From assembly GCF_015100395.1 (NCBI RefSeq), contig NZ_AP022847.1, positions 248,001 to 312,000 of the forward strand: a DNA stretch of 64,000 bases. The letters run 5' to 3'. The DNA comes from Nitrosophilus alvini. Its GTDB lineage: Bacteria; Campylobacterota; Campylobacteria; Campylobacterales; Nitratiruptoraceae. Position 1 is the stretch's first letter. Each line of letters begins with the position of its first letter. Made by a program: the position numbers and the translations under genes. Positions 25,909 to 34,966 of the stretch are shown in pieces. The notes below the pieces were generated by a model. The model saw only the letters and a list, made by a program, of their open reading frames with translations. It was not told the DNA's origin and made no database searches.

Positions 25909-26727
25909 TTAAAAATCGACCAATATCCTCTCTTTTTTACGATAGTATGCACATTTTGTGTAACCTATACTTTTTGCAAAATTTTCAATTGTCTCTCTTT
26001 TATATCCTACATGATCGGGACTGTGCGCATCGCTTCCGAATGTTATGGGAATGTCTAGTTCATATGCTATCTCAAGAAGCTCTTTTGAAGGATATATCTC
26101 TTCTACCGGCTTTCTTATTCCTGCAGGAGAAATTTCGATAACCATATCGGACTTTTTTATTGCTTTGATTGCGTTTTTAGCTATTAGTCTGATATCTTTT
26201 TTCGGTTTGAAATTGAAAACTTTTATAAGATCTAGATGCGCAGCTATCTGAAACAGACCGCTTTTTGCCATCTGCTCAATAGCGTCAAAATAGTCCTGCC
26301 ATATTTTGTCAATATCTTTGTTTTTATATTCACCTATAAATTCAGGGTTGTCAAATCCCCAAAGATCCTGATGTATCAAAATATCTTTATGTTCTTTGGA
26401 CTTAGGCAAAAAATGAACCGCTCCTATAAGGTAGTCCACTTCCGCACATAAGATCCTATTTTCAATGAGTCCAGGTATAAAATCAACTTCATATCCCAGC
26501 AGAATTTCGATACTGTTTTTGTATTTTTCTTTTGCTTCCAAAATGTTTTTTTCGTACAAATCCGCTTCTTCAAGACTCATTCTGTATTTTTGGTCAAATT
26601 TCATAGGAGCGTGGTCTGAAAAACCGAAAATATCTATTTTTTTCTCTATAGCCTTTTCTATATATTCATCTATCGAGCCTTCAGCATGATTGCAAAGCGA
26701 TGTGTGGTTGTGTAAATCGACTCTCAT
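25909..26727 (-). CDS. PHP-domain phosphatase, histidinol-phosphatase type (HisJ-like)
   Basis: A 272-residue PHP-superfamily enzyme. Metal ligands are visible in H-N-H-T-S at the N terminus, S-D-H-A (about 38), G-x-E-V-D-F, A-V-H-F, A-A-H-L-D and the terminal G-S-D-A-H. The closest biochemical role is dephosphorylation of L-histidinol phosphate in histidine synthesis. No other his gene is in the window, so other phosphoester substrates remain possible. It is divergent from the 26797 gene across 69 bases. Confidence 0.82.
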   Translation of the reverse strand: MRVDLHNHTSLCNHAEGSIDEYIEKAIEKKIDIFGFSDHAPMKFDQKYRMSLEEADLYEKNILEAKEKYKNSIEILLGYEVDFIPGLIENRILCAEVDYLIGAVHFLPKSKEHKDILIHQDLWGFDNPEFIGEYKNKDIDKIWQDYFDAIEQMAKSGLFQIAAHLDLIKVFNFKPKKDIRLIAKNAIKAIKKSDMVIEISPAGIRKPVEEIYPSKELLEIAYELDIPITFGSDAHSPDHVGYKRETIENFAKSIGYTKCAYYRKKERILVDF

Positions 26728-26796
26728 TTTCAGCCTTTTGTCTTTTGTTATAATAAAACTTTGATATATTAATGAATAATCTCTTAAAGGTCATAT

Positions 26797-27285
26797 ATGA
26801 TTAAAAAATTGTTTGCTATTTTTATTATAACCGCTCTTCCTCTAGGAGTGTTTGCGTTTGATGCAAGTGAGGTTGAACGGGCTTTTATGATTGAAAATGA
26901 AGAAGCTGTTACAGATATAATAATCACATCTGGATATGCAGACTATGATTTTGAAGTTAAAACAGCTGCTGGCAGATACAGAATGAAAAGATACAAGATA
27001 TCTCACTATAAAGACAATATTTATATTTTGTACATAAACTTCTGCAAAAAGGATGCAAAGCCCAAAATAGATATGATAGAAGAGATACCTTTTTGGTATA
27101 ACGGCAAAAAGATAGTTTTCTTGACAAAAAAAGGAAAAATAAAATATAAAATACCAAGCAAAAAGAAGATGATTATCAAAAAATTGCAAAACGGTAATTT
27201 TGCAATAATCGAAAAGCCGGCCGTATATAAAATAAAACTGCCTTCATCCAGCGGGACTCTTCACCTAGCTTTAAGTTTTGAATAA
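26797..27285 (+). CDS. Exported protein of unknown function
   Basis: A 162-residue protein with a clear Sec signal peptide (MIKKLFAIFIITALPLGVFA, cleavage after the AFA-like region). The mature part is lysine-rich and beta-strand-like, has a lone Cys in INFCKKD, and ends with a strand LHLALSFE. I recognise no domain. It is probably periplasmic. It is followed 35 bases later by the ankyrin gene with its own promoter. Confidence 0.7.
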   Translation: MIKKLFAIFIITALPLGVFAFDASEVERAFMIENEEAVTDIIITSGYADYDFEVKTAAGRYRMKRYKISHYKDNIYILYINFCKKDAKPKIDMIEEIPFWYNGKKIVFLTKKGKIKYKIPSKKKMIIKKLQNGNFAIIEKPAVYKIKLPSSSGTLHLALSFE

Positions 27286-27293
27286 TCTTAATG

Positions 27294-27299
27294 TATAAT
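27294..27299 (+). promoter_or_regulatory. -10 element of the ankyrin-trhP operon
   Basis: A perfect TATAAT lies 22 bases before the start at 27321, followed by the unusually strong ribosome binding site AAAAGGAGGGGAG. Confidence 0.5.
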
Positions 27300-27320
27300 T
27301 GCGTTTGAAAAGGAGGGGAG

Positions 27321-27800
27321 ATGGAAATATTTAAAATGATTGAGGAGAATGATACTAAAGGTATTGCAGAAAAACTGTCCGAAATAGAAGATATAAATAC
27401 TCTAAAAAATAGTGAAAATTTTTCACTTTTAAGATATGCGGTCAACAGAAATGCAGATATAAAAACGGTAGAAATTTTGATAGAAGCAGGTGCGAATATA
27501 TACGAAATTGATGAAGAGGGTGTGGGTATTTTGGATGATTCCATAAAAAAAGGAAGACTCGATATTGTAAAACTTCTTGTTCAAAAAGGTATAGATCCGA
27601 ATACTACAAAACGAAAAAGCGGTTTTACACCCCTTATGGCAGCCGTAAGCTACGGATGTGAGGATATAGTGGAATATCTTTTGGAGTACGGAGTTGACAA
27701 AAATATCAAAGACAGTTTTAATAAAACGGCATTTGACTATGCGCGGATAACAGGAAATAAAAAAACTTTAAAAATGTTGGAGGAGTATGAAAAGAGTTGA
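27321..27800 (+). CDS. Ankyrin-repeat protein
   Basis: A 159-residue protein made of four to five ankyrin repeats. Repeat-like units include FSLLRYAVNRNADIKTVEILIEAG, ILDDSIKKGRLDIVKLLVQKG and the canonical GFTPLMAAVSYG-x-E-D-I-V-E-Y-L-L-E-Y-G-V-D unit. There is no signal peptide, so it is cytoplasmic and probably binds another protein. It overlaps the start of trhP by 14 bases and is likely co-translated with it; whether they work together is unknown. Confidence 0.85.
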   Translation: MEIFKMIEENDTKGIAEKLSEIEDINTLKNSENFSLLRYAVNRNADIKTVEILIEAGANIYEIDEEGVGILDDSIKKGRLDIVKLLVQKGIDPNTTKRKSGFTPLMAAVSYGCEDIVEYLLEYGVDKNIKDSFNKTAFDYARITGNKKTLKMLEEYEKS

Positions 27801-29061
27801 ACTTTTAAGTCCTGCCGGAAATCTTGAAAAACTTAAAATCGCTCTAAATTACGGAGCAGATGCTGTATATGGGGGAGTAAGCCACTTTTCTCTCAGAATC
27901 AGAGCCGGGAAAGAGTTTGATCTGGAGAGTTTCAAAGAAGGTATCGAATATGCTCATGCGATGGGGAAAAAAGTCTATTGTACAATAAACGGTTTTCCTT
28001 TCAATTCGCAGATAAAGCTTTTCAGAACTCATATCCAGAAGATGGCAGAGCTTAATCCTGATGCTTTTATAGTGAGTACTCCGGGTGTCATCAAACTGTG
28101 TCGGGAGATTGCTCCTCATATAGACCTGCATCTTTCAACCCAGGCAAATGTTATGAACTATCTTGATGCAGAATTTTATTATGAAGCCGGGGTAAAGAGA
28201 ATAATTGCGGCACGCGAAATCAGTCTCAAAGACCTTGCAGAGATAAAAAGAAGAGTTCCCGAACTTGAACTGGAGGTTTTTGTACACGGCTCCATGTGTT
28301 TTGCTTATAGCGGCAGATGCCTAATAAGTACAATGCAAAGCGGCAGAGTTCCAAACAGAGGAAGCTGTGCAAACGACTGCAGGTTTCCTTATGTACTGTA
28401 TGCCGAAAACCCCGAAACCGGAACACTTTTCAAGCTTGAAGAGCAGCCCGGTGAGGGAACATACATAATGAACGCTAAAGATCTCAATCTTGCAAGCCAT
28501 ATCAAAGAGATACTTGACAGCGGCGCGGTAGACAGCCTTAAGATAGAGGGGCGTACTAAAAGTCCGTATTATGCCGCAATTACAGCAAAAGCTTACAGGC
28601 AGGCTATAGATGACTATTACAGAGGCGAGTTTCACCCCGAGCTTTATCAAAAAGAGCTTCATACAACAAAACACAGAGGTTTTACTGATGCTTATCTAGT
28701 GCAGCGCCCATATGAAAAAGAGGGAACGCAAAAACTTGACAGTTCAATCAGTGAAGGAACTCATCAAGTAACTGCCGAAGTTACAGAGGACGGCTTCTAT
28801 TTTATGTGCAAAGACAGGATGTGCATAAACGATGAGGTGGAAATCATAGCTCCGCCAAACTCTAAATTGGAGCCTTGTGAAAACGAGATAGGAAAAGTTT
28901 ACGAAAAAGAGGGAAACTGGTTTATCAGATTTTACAAGATAGAAACAAAAAGCGGAAAAGAGATGGAGTGTATTCACAGCGGAAATACAAATCCCGTAAA
29001 ACTTCCCTGCCGCCTTCCTGCGTTTTCATTTTTCAGGAGAGAAGTTGGAAAAACTGACTAA
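27787..29061 (+). CDS. trhP: tRNA 5-hydroxyuridine synthesis protein TrhP (U32 peptidase family)
   Basis: Needed for prephenate-dependent hydroxylation of U34 in tRNAs (ho5U/cmo5U pathway); formerly annotated YegQ peptidase. The 424-residue protein has the N-terminal E-L-L-S-P-A-G-N-L-E-K-L, the TIM-barrel segment G-A-D-A-V-Y-G-G, and the cysteine cluster M-C-F-A-Y-S-G-R-C ... S-C-A-N-D-C-R that binds an Fe-S cluster in the family. The C-terminal beta domain is present. It overlaps the ankyrin gene upstream and the small membrane protein gene downstream. Confidence 0.88.
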   Translation: MKRVELLSPAGNLEKLKIALNYGADAVYGGVSHFSLRIRAGKEFDLESFKEGIEYAHAMGKKVYCTINGFPFNSQIKLFRTHIQKMAELNPDAFIVSTPGVIKLCREIAPHIDLHLSTQANVMNYLDAEFYYEAGVKRIIAAREISLKDLAEIKRRVPELELEVFVHGSMCFAYSGRCLISTMQSGRVPNRGSCANDCRFPYVLYAENPETGTLFKLEEQPGEGTYIMNAKDLNLASHIKEILDSGAVDSLKIEGRTKSPYYAAITAKAYRQAIDDYYRGEFHPELYQKELHTTKHRGFTDAYLVQRPYEKEGTQKLDSSISEGTHQVTAEVTEDGFYFMCKDRMCINDEVEIIAPPNSKLEPCENEIGKVYEKEGNWFIRFYKIETKSGKEMECIHSGNTNPVKLPCRLPAFSFFRREVGKTD

Positions 29062-29383
29062 TAAAAAAGTTTTAGCCATCTGGTGGGCTTGGCAGTGGAG
29101 AGTTGCCGTAGCTACGATTGTAGCTACTTCGATTTTTACCTTTATGATTGGTTTTATCGGTTCTCTTTTTGGTTTATCAAAAGAAAATATTTATATAATT
29201 TCAAATCTTGTTTCAATTGGCATTGGAGTTTATGCCTCGATATATTTTTTAAAATTTGCCCTCCAGAAAAAATACAGAGATTTTAGTATCAAAATTGAGC
29301 CTGAAACGGAGTGCATATGTGAAAACGTTGAGGATAGTGTGCAATATAATGAATTTTTAGGCAAAACAGCAAGTAAAAAATAA
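29045..29383 (+). CDS. Small two-helix membrane protein of unknown function
   Basis: A 112-residue protein starting at TTG (29045) after AGGAGAGAAG and overlapping the trhP stop by 17 bases. Two hydrophobic helices (about 20-42 and 48-70) are preceded by a Trp-rich N terminus (AIWWAWQWR). The acidic soluble tail contains C-I-C. I recognise no family. Start codon, ribosome binding site and tight packing between trhP and purE (12-base gap) support it as a real gene. Confidence 0.65.
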   Translation: MEKLTNKKVLAIWWAWQWRVAVATIVATSIFTFMIGFIGSLFGLSKENIYIISNLVSIGIGVYASIYFLKFALQKKYRDFSIKIEPETECICENVEDSVQYNEFLGKTASKK

Positions 29384-29394
29384 AAGGAGAATTC

Positions 29395-29889
29395 ATGAGA
29401 TTTATATCTATCATTATGGGAAGTAAAAGCGATTATGAGGTTATGAAAGAGTGTGCCAATGTATTAGAAAAGTTTGGTGTACAGTATGAGATGATAATAT
29501 CCAGTGCTCACAGAAGTCCACACAGAACAAAAACATATGTGGTAGATGCAGAAAAAAAAGGCGCAAAAGTGTTTATATGTGCTGCCGGAATGGCCGCTCA
29601 TCTTGCCGGTGTAGTGGCGTCTCTAACTACAAAACCTGTAGTAGGCGTTCCTATGAAAGGTGGTTTTATGGATGGAATGGATGCGCTTCTAAGTACAGTT
29701 CAGATGCCTGCCGGCATGCCTGTGGCAACTGTAGCAGTAGGGAAAGCTGGAGCGGTAAATGCGGCATATCTTGCCATGCAGATACTTGCAATTGACGATG
29801 ACGAACTGAAAGTAAAACTTGAAGAAGACAGAATAGCAAAAGCTAAAAAAGTGGAGGCTGATTCAAGTGAAATAGAGGTTTTGCTATAA
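29395..29889 (+). CDS. purE: N5-carboxyaminoimidazole ribonucleotide mutase
   Basis: Class I PurE, which moves the carboxylate of N5-CAIR to make CAIR in purine synthesis. The 164-residue protein has I-M-G-S-K-S-D near the start, the catalytic S-A-H-R-S-P (about residue 43), A-A-G-M-A-A-H-L-A-G-V and the G-M-D-A-L-L-S-T-V-Q-M-P-x-G segment. The ribosome binding site is AAAAGGAG. A repetitive spacer follows. Confidence 0.96.
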   Translation: MRFISIIMGSKSDYEVMKECANVLEKFGVQYEMIISSAHRSPHRTKTYVVDAEKKGAKVFICAAGMAAHLAGVVASLTTKPVVGVPMKGGFMDGMDALLSTVQMPAGMPVATVAVGKAGAVNAAYLAMQILAIDDDELKVKLEEDRIAKAKKVEADSSEIEVLL

Positions 29890-29961
29890 CGTGATAGAGA
29901 TACGTATCTATGATTATGCCGTGCATTACGTATCACGCATTACGTTTTACCAAGGATAAAA
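29889..29961. repeat. Intergenic repetitive spacer with palindrome
   Basis: The purE to DUF89 gap contains a perfect 12-bp palindrome AGATACGTATCT (29898-29909) and a direct repeat GCATTACGT (29923-29931, 29937-29945) separated by ATCAC. The ATTACG/ATCACG words match those in the other intergenic repeats, but there is no GT-rich run. Confidence 0.5.
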
Positions 29962-30828
29962 ATGAATATGAAACCTGATTGTCTGGTATGTCTTTTCAAC
30001 CAGATGCTAAGGGTCACTAAGGCTCTTGATTGTGACGATATCAGTGCCAAAAAAGTTTTGGATGTGGCTGCTTTAACTTTAGCGAAATTCGATCTAAACC
30101 AAACACCGCCTGAAGCCGCTGCAATTCTTTATCCTAAAATATCTAAAGTATTGGGAAAAGAAGATGTTTACGAAACCAAAAAGATAGAGTCTACAAACAA
30201 AGCCTTCAAGCTGATGGATTTGGTACTTGAAAAGATAAATAAGAGCGAAGATGATGTGGATGCGGCTTTAAGAGCGGCGGTTGCAGGCAATGTGATAGAT
30301 TTTGCGACTGAAGTGATATTTGATATCGAAAAAGAGATAGATACTATTTTTGAAACCGAATTTGCTATTGATGATAAGCCTCTTTTTAAAAAGAGAGTCA
30401 AAGATGCGAAAACTCTGATGGTTATCGGCGACAATGTGGGCGAACATGTTTTTGACAAAATAATGATGGAGATTCTTTTTGATTTCAATCCAGGTCTGGA
30501 TATCTACTATGTAACAAGGGGGAAGCCTATCATCAATGATGTTACTCCAAGCGACGTAAAAGCCATTGATATAGACAAAATCGCCACTATAGTAAATAGC
30601 GGAGTTGATACACCCGGATTTGTATACGAAAGAGCAAACGAAGAGACCAAAGAGCTTTTTGACAAGGTGGATCTGATCCTTGCCAAAGGTATGGGAAACT
30701 ATGAATGCATGGAAGAGAGAAAAGACAAAAGAGTTTTCTTTCTCTTCAAAGTAAAATGCAATGTAGTGGCTTCAAAAGTGGGAAAGCGGGTTGGTGATAT
30801 AATTTGTATGAATAACGGAATCGAATGA
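29962..30828 (+). CDS. DUF89 / ARMT1-like damage-control phosphatase
   Basis: A 288-residue protein of the DUF89 family, whose members are metal-dependent phosphatases acting on damaged or excess phosphometabolites. It begins with a C-x-x-C (CLVCLFNQ) and a helical domain. The metal and phosphate site appears as V-I-G-D-N-V-G-E (about residue 157), with later S-G-V-D-T-P-G and L-A-K-G-M-G-N-Y-E motifs. The substrate cannot be told from sequence. It lies between purE and a glutaredoxin, with repetitive spacers on both sides. Confidence 0.8.
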   Translation: MNMKPDCLVCLFNQMLRVTKALDCDDISAKKVLDVAALTLAKFDLNQTPPEAAAILYPKISKVLGKEDVYETKKIESTNKAFKLMDLVLEKINKSEDDVDAALRAAVAGNVIDFATEVIFDIEKEIDTIFETEFAIDDKPLFKKRVKDAKTLMVIGDNVGEHVFDKIMMEILFDFNPGLDIYYVTRGKPIINDVTPSDVKAIDIDKIATIVNSGVDTPGFVYERANEETKELFDKVDLILAKGMGNYECMEERKDKRVFFLFKVKCNVVASKVGKRVGDIICMNNGIE

Positions 30829-30839
30829 TAGGTTATGCT

Positions 30840-30888
30840 AGTGTGAGTGTGTGTGGGTGTGTGATAAAAAATCACAAGTCACGAGTCA
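30840..30888. repeat. Intergenic GT-rich plus ATCACGA-type repeat, copy 2
   Basis: A GT-rich run at 30840-30864 is followed by AATCACAAGTCACGAGTCA (30870-30888). Same two-part layout as 19478-19523 and 34967-35036; it ends shortly before the AAAAGGAGG of the glutaredoxin gene. Confidence 0.7.
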
Positions 30889-30906
30889 AGAAAAAAAGGA
30901 GGTTGT

Positions 30907-31158
30907 ATGAGTGAAGCAAAAAAACCTCAAAAAAGAGTAGTACTTTTTACAGGTCCCGGATGCCACTGGTGCGTAAAAGCCAAAAACTACTTTAGGGCAA
31001 AAGGGATAAGATTCAAAGAGATAGATATAAGCAGAGATAAAAAAGCGGCACTCGACTGTGAAAGACATGGATGCAGAGGAGTACCTGTTGTACTTATCGG
31101 AAGCAGATGGATATGCGGTTTTGATCAGGCAAAAATAAATAAAGAGTTGGGAATTTAG
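30907..31158 (+). CDS. Glutaredoxin
   Basis: An 83-residue dithiol oxidoreductase with the active site G-C-H-W-C (about residues 18-22) at the start of helix 1. It also has the cis-proline G-V-P-V-V and the glutathione-site end S-R-W-I-C-G-F-D. It reduces disulfides in the cytoplasm. The ribosome binding site is AAAGGAGG. It ends 8 bases before glyQ and is probably cotranscribed with it. Confidence 0.9.
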   Translation: MSEAKKPQKRVVLFTGPGCHWCVKAKNYFRAKGIRFKEIDISRDKKAALDCERHGCRGVPVVLIGSRWICGFDQAKINKELGI

Positions 31159-31166
31159 GAGAATAG

Positions 31167-32039
31167 ATGATAACATTCAGCGAACTTTTACTCAAGCTTC
31201 AGACATATTGGGCAAACCAGGGGTGCACTATAATGCAGCCATACGATATACCGAGCGGGGCCGGGACATTTCATCCCGCTACATTTCTTAAAAGCCTTGA
31301 TAACAAACCCTGGTCAACGGCATATGTTGCACCTTCAAGAAGGCCTACCGACGGAAGATACGGAGAAAATCCGAACAGGCTGGGGGCTTATTATCAATTT
31401 CAGGTGCTCATAAAGCCTAGCCCCGACAATATTCAGGAACTTTATCTCAAAAGCCTTGAATTTCTGGGCCTTGATATAAAAAAGCACGACATTCGCTTTG
31501 TAGAAGATAACTGGGAGAGTCCTACTCTCGGAGCCTGGGGGCTTGGCTGGGAGGTGTGGCTTGACGGCATGGAAATTACACAGTTTACCTATTTTCAACA
31601 GGTAGGAGGTTTTACATGTGAACCTGTTGCCGTAGAAATTACATACGGGACTGAACGACTGGCCATGTATCTGCAAGAGGTGGAGAGTGTTTTTGATATC
31701 GTCTGGAATGAGTTTGACGGCAAAAAAACCACATACGGCGATGTGCATAAAAGAGGCGAATTTGAATTCAGCAGATACAATTTTGAAGTTGCCGATACGG
31801 ATATGCTGTTTGAACATTTTGAAAATGCAAGAAATGAGTGTAAAAGGTGTCTTGAGGAAAAACTTCCGCTTCCGGCATATGACCAGTGTCTTTTGGCTTC
31901 TCATATTTTCAATACACTTGATGCGAGAAAGGCCATTTCAGTCACACAAAGACAGAACTTCATACTAAAAGTAAGAGAGCTCGCCAGAGGATGTGCGGAA
32001 GTTTACAAAGAGGTTACGGAGCTAAAAGAGAGCGCATGA
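31167..32039 (+). CDS. glyQ: Glycyl-tRNA synthetase alpha subunit
   Basis: Catalytic subunit of the alpha2-beta2 bacterial GlyRS. The 290-residue protein matches the strongly conserved family: [22 protein letters not shown] near residue 30, [19 protein letters not shown], and [16 protein letters not shown]. The beta subunit (glyS) is not in the window. The stop overlaps the Nif3-like start (ATGA), as in H. pylori gene order. Confidence 0.97.
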   Translation: MITFSELLLKLQTYWANQGCTIMQPYDIPSGAGTFHPATFLKSLDNKPWSTAYVAPSRRPTDGRYGENPNRLGAYYQFQVLIKPSPDNIQELYLKSLEFLGLDIKKHDIRFVEDNWESPTLGAWGLGWEVWLDGMEITQFTYFQQVGGFTCEPVAVEITYGTERLAMYLQEVESVFDIVWNEFDGKKTTYGDVHKRGEFEFSRYNFEVADTDMLFEHFENARNECKRCLEEKLPLPAYDQCLLASHIFNTLDARKAISVTQRQNFILKVRELARGCAEVYKEVTELKESA

Positions 32040-32758
32040 AAATTATAGATATATACAACATTCTTGATGAATTGAGTCCTTTCGAGCTTCAGGAGAAATG
32101 GGACAATAGCGGCCTTCAGGTTGGAACTTTTTACGAAGAGCCGGAAAATGTTGTACTTTCAATGGATATAGATGCCGAACTGCTGGAAAGAGTTCCGGCA
32201 AATACGCTGCTGATAGTTCATCATCCTCTTATTTTTTCTCCGCTGAAATCTCTTAATTTTAGCGAGTATCCTTCTATACTGATAAGAGAGATGATAAAGA
32301 AAAATATCTCAATGATTGCTATGCATACAAACTTTGATAAAACACATCTTAACAGATATGTGGCTCATAAAATTTTGGATTTTGAAAGCGCCATTTGTGA
32401 CGATTTTATATGCTACTATGATGTGGATATGAGCTTTGAAGAGATTGCAGACTTGGTCAAAAAAAATCTGAATCTGCCGATTTTGAAAAGTGTAAAAACT
32501 AAAGAGCGTATAAAAAGAGTAGCTCTTACAACCGGATCTGGAGGATCGCTGATAAAAGAGGTAAAAGCAGACCTTTTTTTAACAGGTGATATAAAGTATC
32601 ATGATGCAATGGAAGCAAAAGCGGTGGGTCTTAGTATGATAGATATAGGTCATTATGAGAGTGAACGCTATTTTGCGGAAATTCTGGCCTCTCATTTGAA
32701 AAAATATGAAATAGAGGTTATAATAACACCCTCAAAAAATCCTTTCGAATATTTATAA
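32036..32758 (+). CDS. Nif3-like dinuclear metal centre protein (YbgI/DUF34 family)
   Basis: A 240-residue member of the DUF34/NIF3 family, which forms hexameric toroids with two metal ions per subunit. Metal ligands are visible as W-D-N-S-G-L-Q, H-H-P-L-I-F, the M-H-T-N-F-D near residue 100, and G-H-Y-E-S-E near the C terminus. I use the ATG at 32036 that overlaps the glyQ stop. Biochemical function is not settled (suggested GTP cyclohydrolase-like or metal insertion roles). It is followed 9 bases later by flgZ, the same order as in Helicobacter. Confidence 0.9.
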   Translation: MKIIDIYNILDELSPFELQEKWDNSGLQVGTFYEEPENVVLSMDIDAELLERVPANTLLIVHHPLIFSPLKSLNFSEYPSILIREMIKKNISMIAMHTNFDKTHLNRYVAHKILDFESAICDDFICYYDVDMSFEEIADLVKKNLNLPILKSVKTKERIKRVALTTGSGGSLIKEVKADLFLTGDIKYHDAMEAKAVGLSMIDIGHYESERYFAEILASHLKKYEIEVIITPSKNPFEYL

Positions 32759-32767
32759 AGGGCAGTA

Positions 32768-33487
32768 ATGAAACAGTATATCGAACAGCTTGTTGAGCTC
32801 TCAAAGATAGACAAAGAGATAGACGCTTTCGGACCGAAAATCGAAGCGGCCAAAGTAAGACTAGAAAATATTTTAAAAGAAGAAGAGACTATCAAGAAGC
32901 AGATAGAGCAGCTCAATGAAGAAGTGGCAGAGTGCGAAATAAAGAAGAAAAAGAATGAACTTCATCTTCAGGAACTTGCAGCAAAGCTTGAGGAGCTTGC
33001 TAAAAAGAGCGCACAGGTAAAAACCGAAAAAGAGGCAAAGGCTCTGCAGCTTGAAGAAGAGATTGCCAAAGAGCAGATAAATTTTGCTAATGAAGAGATA
33101 GCAAGATATGAAAATATCTGCGAAACAAAGAAAGAGGAGATTGAGAGCCTTAAACAATTGCTTTCCGAACTGGAAGAGAAATTGAGCGCAACAAAAGAGG
33201 CTGTTGAAAAAGAGATTGCCCAGATAGAAGAAGAGAGAAAAAAAGTATTTGAGAAAAAAGAAGAGCTTATATCCAAAATGAGCCAAAAAGTTCTTGCTTT
33301 TTATGAGAAGATAAGAAGATGGGCAGGAAATACAGCGGTTGTACCTGTGAAAAAACAGGCATGTATGGGCTGCTTTATGAGAATAAATGATAAAACCTAT
33401 GCAAAAGTTATAAAAGGAGAGGAGATAGTCACCTGTCCTCATTGTGGCAGAATACTCTATCTTGAAAAAGAGGAAGAGACGGTATAG
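32768..33487 (+). CDS. flgZ: Zinc-ribbon coiled-coil protein FlgZ (HP0958-like)
   Basis: A 239-residue protein with a long antiparallel coiled coil (residues 10-175, almost all E, K, L, Q, A). It is followed by a C4 zinc ribbon: C-M-G-C and C-P-H-C at the C terminus. In H. pylori the homologue HP0958 protects sigma-54 (RpoN) from turnover and binds flagellin mRNA. The gene order glyQ–Nif3–this gene–waaA is the same there, which supports orthology. Function here is inferred; no flagellar gene is in the window. Confidence 0.8.
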   Translation: MKQYIEQLVELSKIDKEIDAFGPKIEAAKVRLENILKEEETIKKQIEQLNEEVAECEIKKKKNELHLQELAAKLEELAKKSAQVKTEKEAKALQLEEEIAKEQINFANEEIARYENICETKKEEIESLKQLLSELEEKLSATKEAVEKEIAQIEEERKKVFEKKEELISKMSQKVLAFYEKIRRWAGNTAVVPVKKQACMGCFMRINDKTYAKVIKGEEIVTCPHCGRILYLEKEEETV

Positions 33488-33509
33488 AGCTATAGAACAT
33501 TGGAACCCG

Positions 33510-33538
33510 GACACTGGTAAAACCCTGTGTCCAGTGTC
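33510..33538. repeat. Intergenic hairpin between flgZ and waaA
   Basis: GACACTGG (33510-33517) and CCAGTGTC (33531-33538) form an 8-bp perfect stem with a 13-base loop in the 61-base gap. No T-tract follows. It is of the same general kind as other spacer hairpins in the window but shares no sequence words with them. Confidence 0.45.
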
Positions 33539-33548
33539 GAGGCTGTAA

Positions 33549-34691
33549 ATGTTTCCAATAATATACACTTTAATTTTATCTTTTGTATATCTGCTTTCTA
33601 TCCCTTTTTTAATCTTTTTGTCTTTCAAAAAAAAATACAGGCATTCAATTCCGGCAAGATTTTTTCTTTATAAAAATCCTCCGTTCAAAAAAAGCGGAGT
33701 CTGGTTTCATGCCTGTTCTTTAGGTGAAGTAAAGTCTATACGTCCTCTTTTGGAGAGAGTAAAGGGTATCAAAAATATATCCGTGATAACGCAGACCGGA
33801 TTTGATGAGGCAAAAAGTTACGGATTTGATACGAGATTTTTACCCTTTGAGATACTTCTTTTTTTCTGGATGAAGCCACAAAAAGTTCTTGTGGTGGCTG
33901 AAGCTGAACTATGGTATCTTCTTTTTTATCTTGCAAAAAAAAGAGGTACCAAAACGATACTTGTAAATGGGAGAATCAGCGAAAGGTCATACCCGAAATA
34001 TCTAAAATTTCGCTGGTTTTACAGAAAAATTTTTGAAAATATTGACAAGGTTTTCTGCCAAAGAGATATCGATAGAAAAAGACTCGAGATTCTTGGTGCC
34101 AAAAATGTGGAAGTTGTCGGAAATATCAAATCGGCTCAGGAGTTCAAACCAACCAGAAAATTGAAAAGAACAGAGGAGATTCTCATAACGGCGGCCAGTA
34201 CGCATGAGGGTGAAGAAGAACTGGTTTTGAAAGCTTTCAAAGAGTACGGCAGAGGAAAACTGGTAATAGTACCCAGACATCCCGAGAGGTTTGATAGAGT
34301 GTGGAGGCTTGTCAAAGAGTTTGCCAAAAAAGAGGGATTTAGTTGCGTACGTTTCAGTGAAGATGAGTCTTTCAAAGCCGATATTACCGTTGTGGACAAA
34401 ATGGGAGAGCTTATAAACATATATGCAATCAGCAATATTGTAATTTTGGGAGGAAGTTTTGTCCCCATAGGAGGACATAATCCTCTGGAACCAGCAAATT
34501 TTGGCTGTTCTTTGATAACAGGCCCGAATATTTTCAATCAGCATGAGACTTTTTCAAAGGTGGAAAATTACCATATCTGTGAAAGTGAAAATTTGGCCGA
34601 TATATTGAAAAAAGAGCTGGGAAAATCCTATATCAAAGAGAAAAACGATTTATCGCCAATTATCAGGGAGATAGAGTGTGGTATGAGATAA
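33549..34691 (+). CDS. waaA: 3-deoxy-D-manno-octulosonic acid (Kdo) transferase
   Basis: Transfers Kdo from CMP-Kdo to lipid A at the inner face of the inner membrane. The 380-residue protein has an N-terminal membrane anchor (residues 5-25). The GT30 features are W-F-H-A-C-S-L-G-E-V-K-S, E-A-E-L-W, N-G-R-I-S-E-R-S, A-S-T-H-E-G-E-E, P-R-H-P-E-R-F and G-G-S-F-V-P-I-G-G-H-N-P-L-E-P-A. Its 3' end overlaps the DUF167 gene by 16 bases. Confidence 0.95.
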   Translation: MFPIIYTLILSFVYLLSIPFLIFLSFKKKYRHSIPARFFLYKNPPFKKSGVWFHACSLGEVKSIRPLLERVKGIKNISVITQTGFDEAKSYGFDTRFLPFEILLFFWMKPQKVLVVAEAELWYLLFYLAKKRGTKTILVNGRISERSYPKYLKFRWFYRKIFENIDKVFCQRDIDRKRLEILGAKNVEVVGNIKSAQEFKPTRKLKRTEEILITAASTHEGEEELVLKAFKEYGRGKLVIVPRHPERFDRVWRLVKEFAKKEGFSCVRFSEDESFKADITVVDKMGELINIYAISNIVILGGSFVPIGGHNPLEPANFGCSLITGPNIFNQHETFSKVENYHICESENLADILKKELGKSYIKEKNDLSPIIREIECGMR

Positions 34692-34963
34692 TCGGGGATG
34701 AGATACTGTTTTATATAAAAGCTCAACCCAACAGTTCCAGAAATGAATTTGCCGGTATTTACGATGATTCGCTGAAAGTCAAGATAAAAGCTCCTGCGGT
34801 AGAGGGTGCGGCAAACAAAGAGCTTGTAAAATTTCTTTCGAAAAGTTTCAAAATACCCAAAAGTTCCATTGAGTTTTTGGGAGGAGAAACGAGCAAACGC
34901 AAAAAGATAAAGATGCAGTATAATGAGAAAATTAAAGAGTTTGTGAAGAAGATGGGGAGTTGA
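34676..34963 (+). CDS. DUF167 (YggU family) protein
   Basis: A 95-residue protein of the DUF167 family with the typical Q-P-N-S-S-R-N-E, K-V-K-I-K-A-P-A-V-E-G-A-A-N-K-E-L-V-K-F-L-S and G-G-E-T-S-K-R-K-K segments. Function unknown. It begins at GTG inside the end of waaA. A GT-rich repetitive spacer follows. Confidence 0.85.
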   Translation: MWYEIIGDEILFYIKAQPNSSRNEFAGIYDDSLKVKIKAPAVEGAANKELVKFLSKSFKIPKSSIEFLGGETSKRKKIKMQYNEKIKEFVKKMGS

Positions 34964-34966
34964 GTT

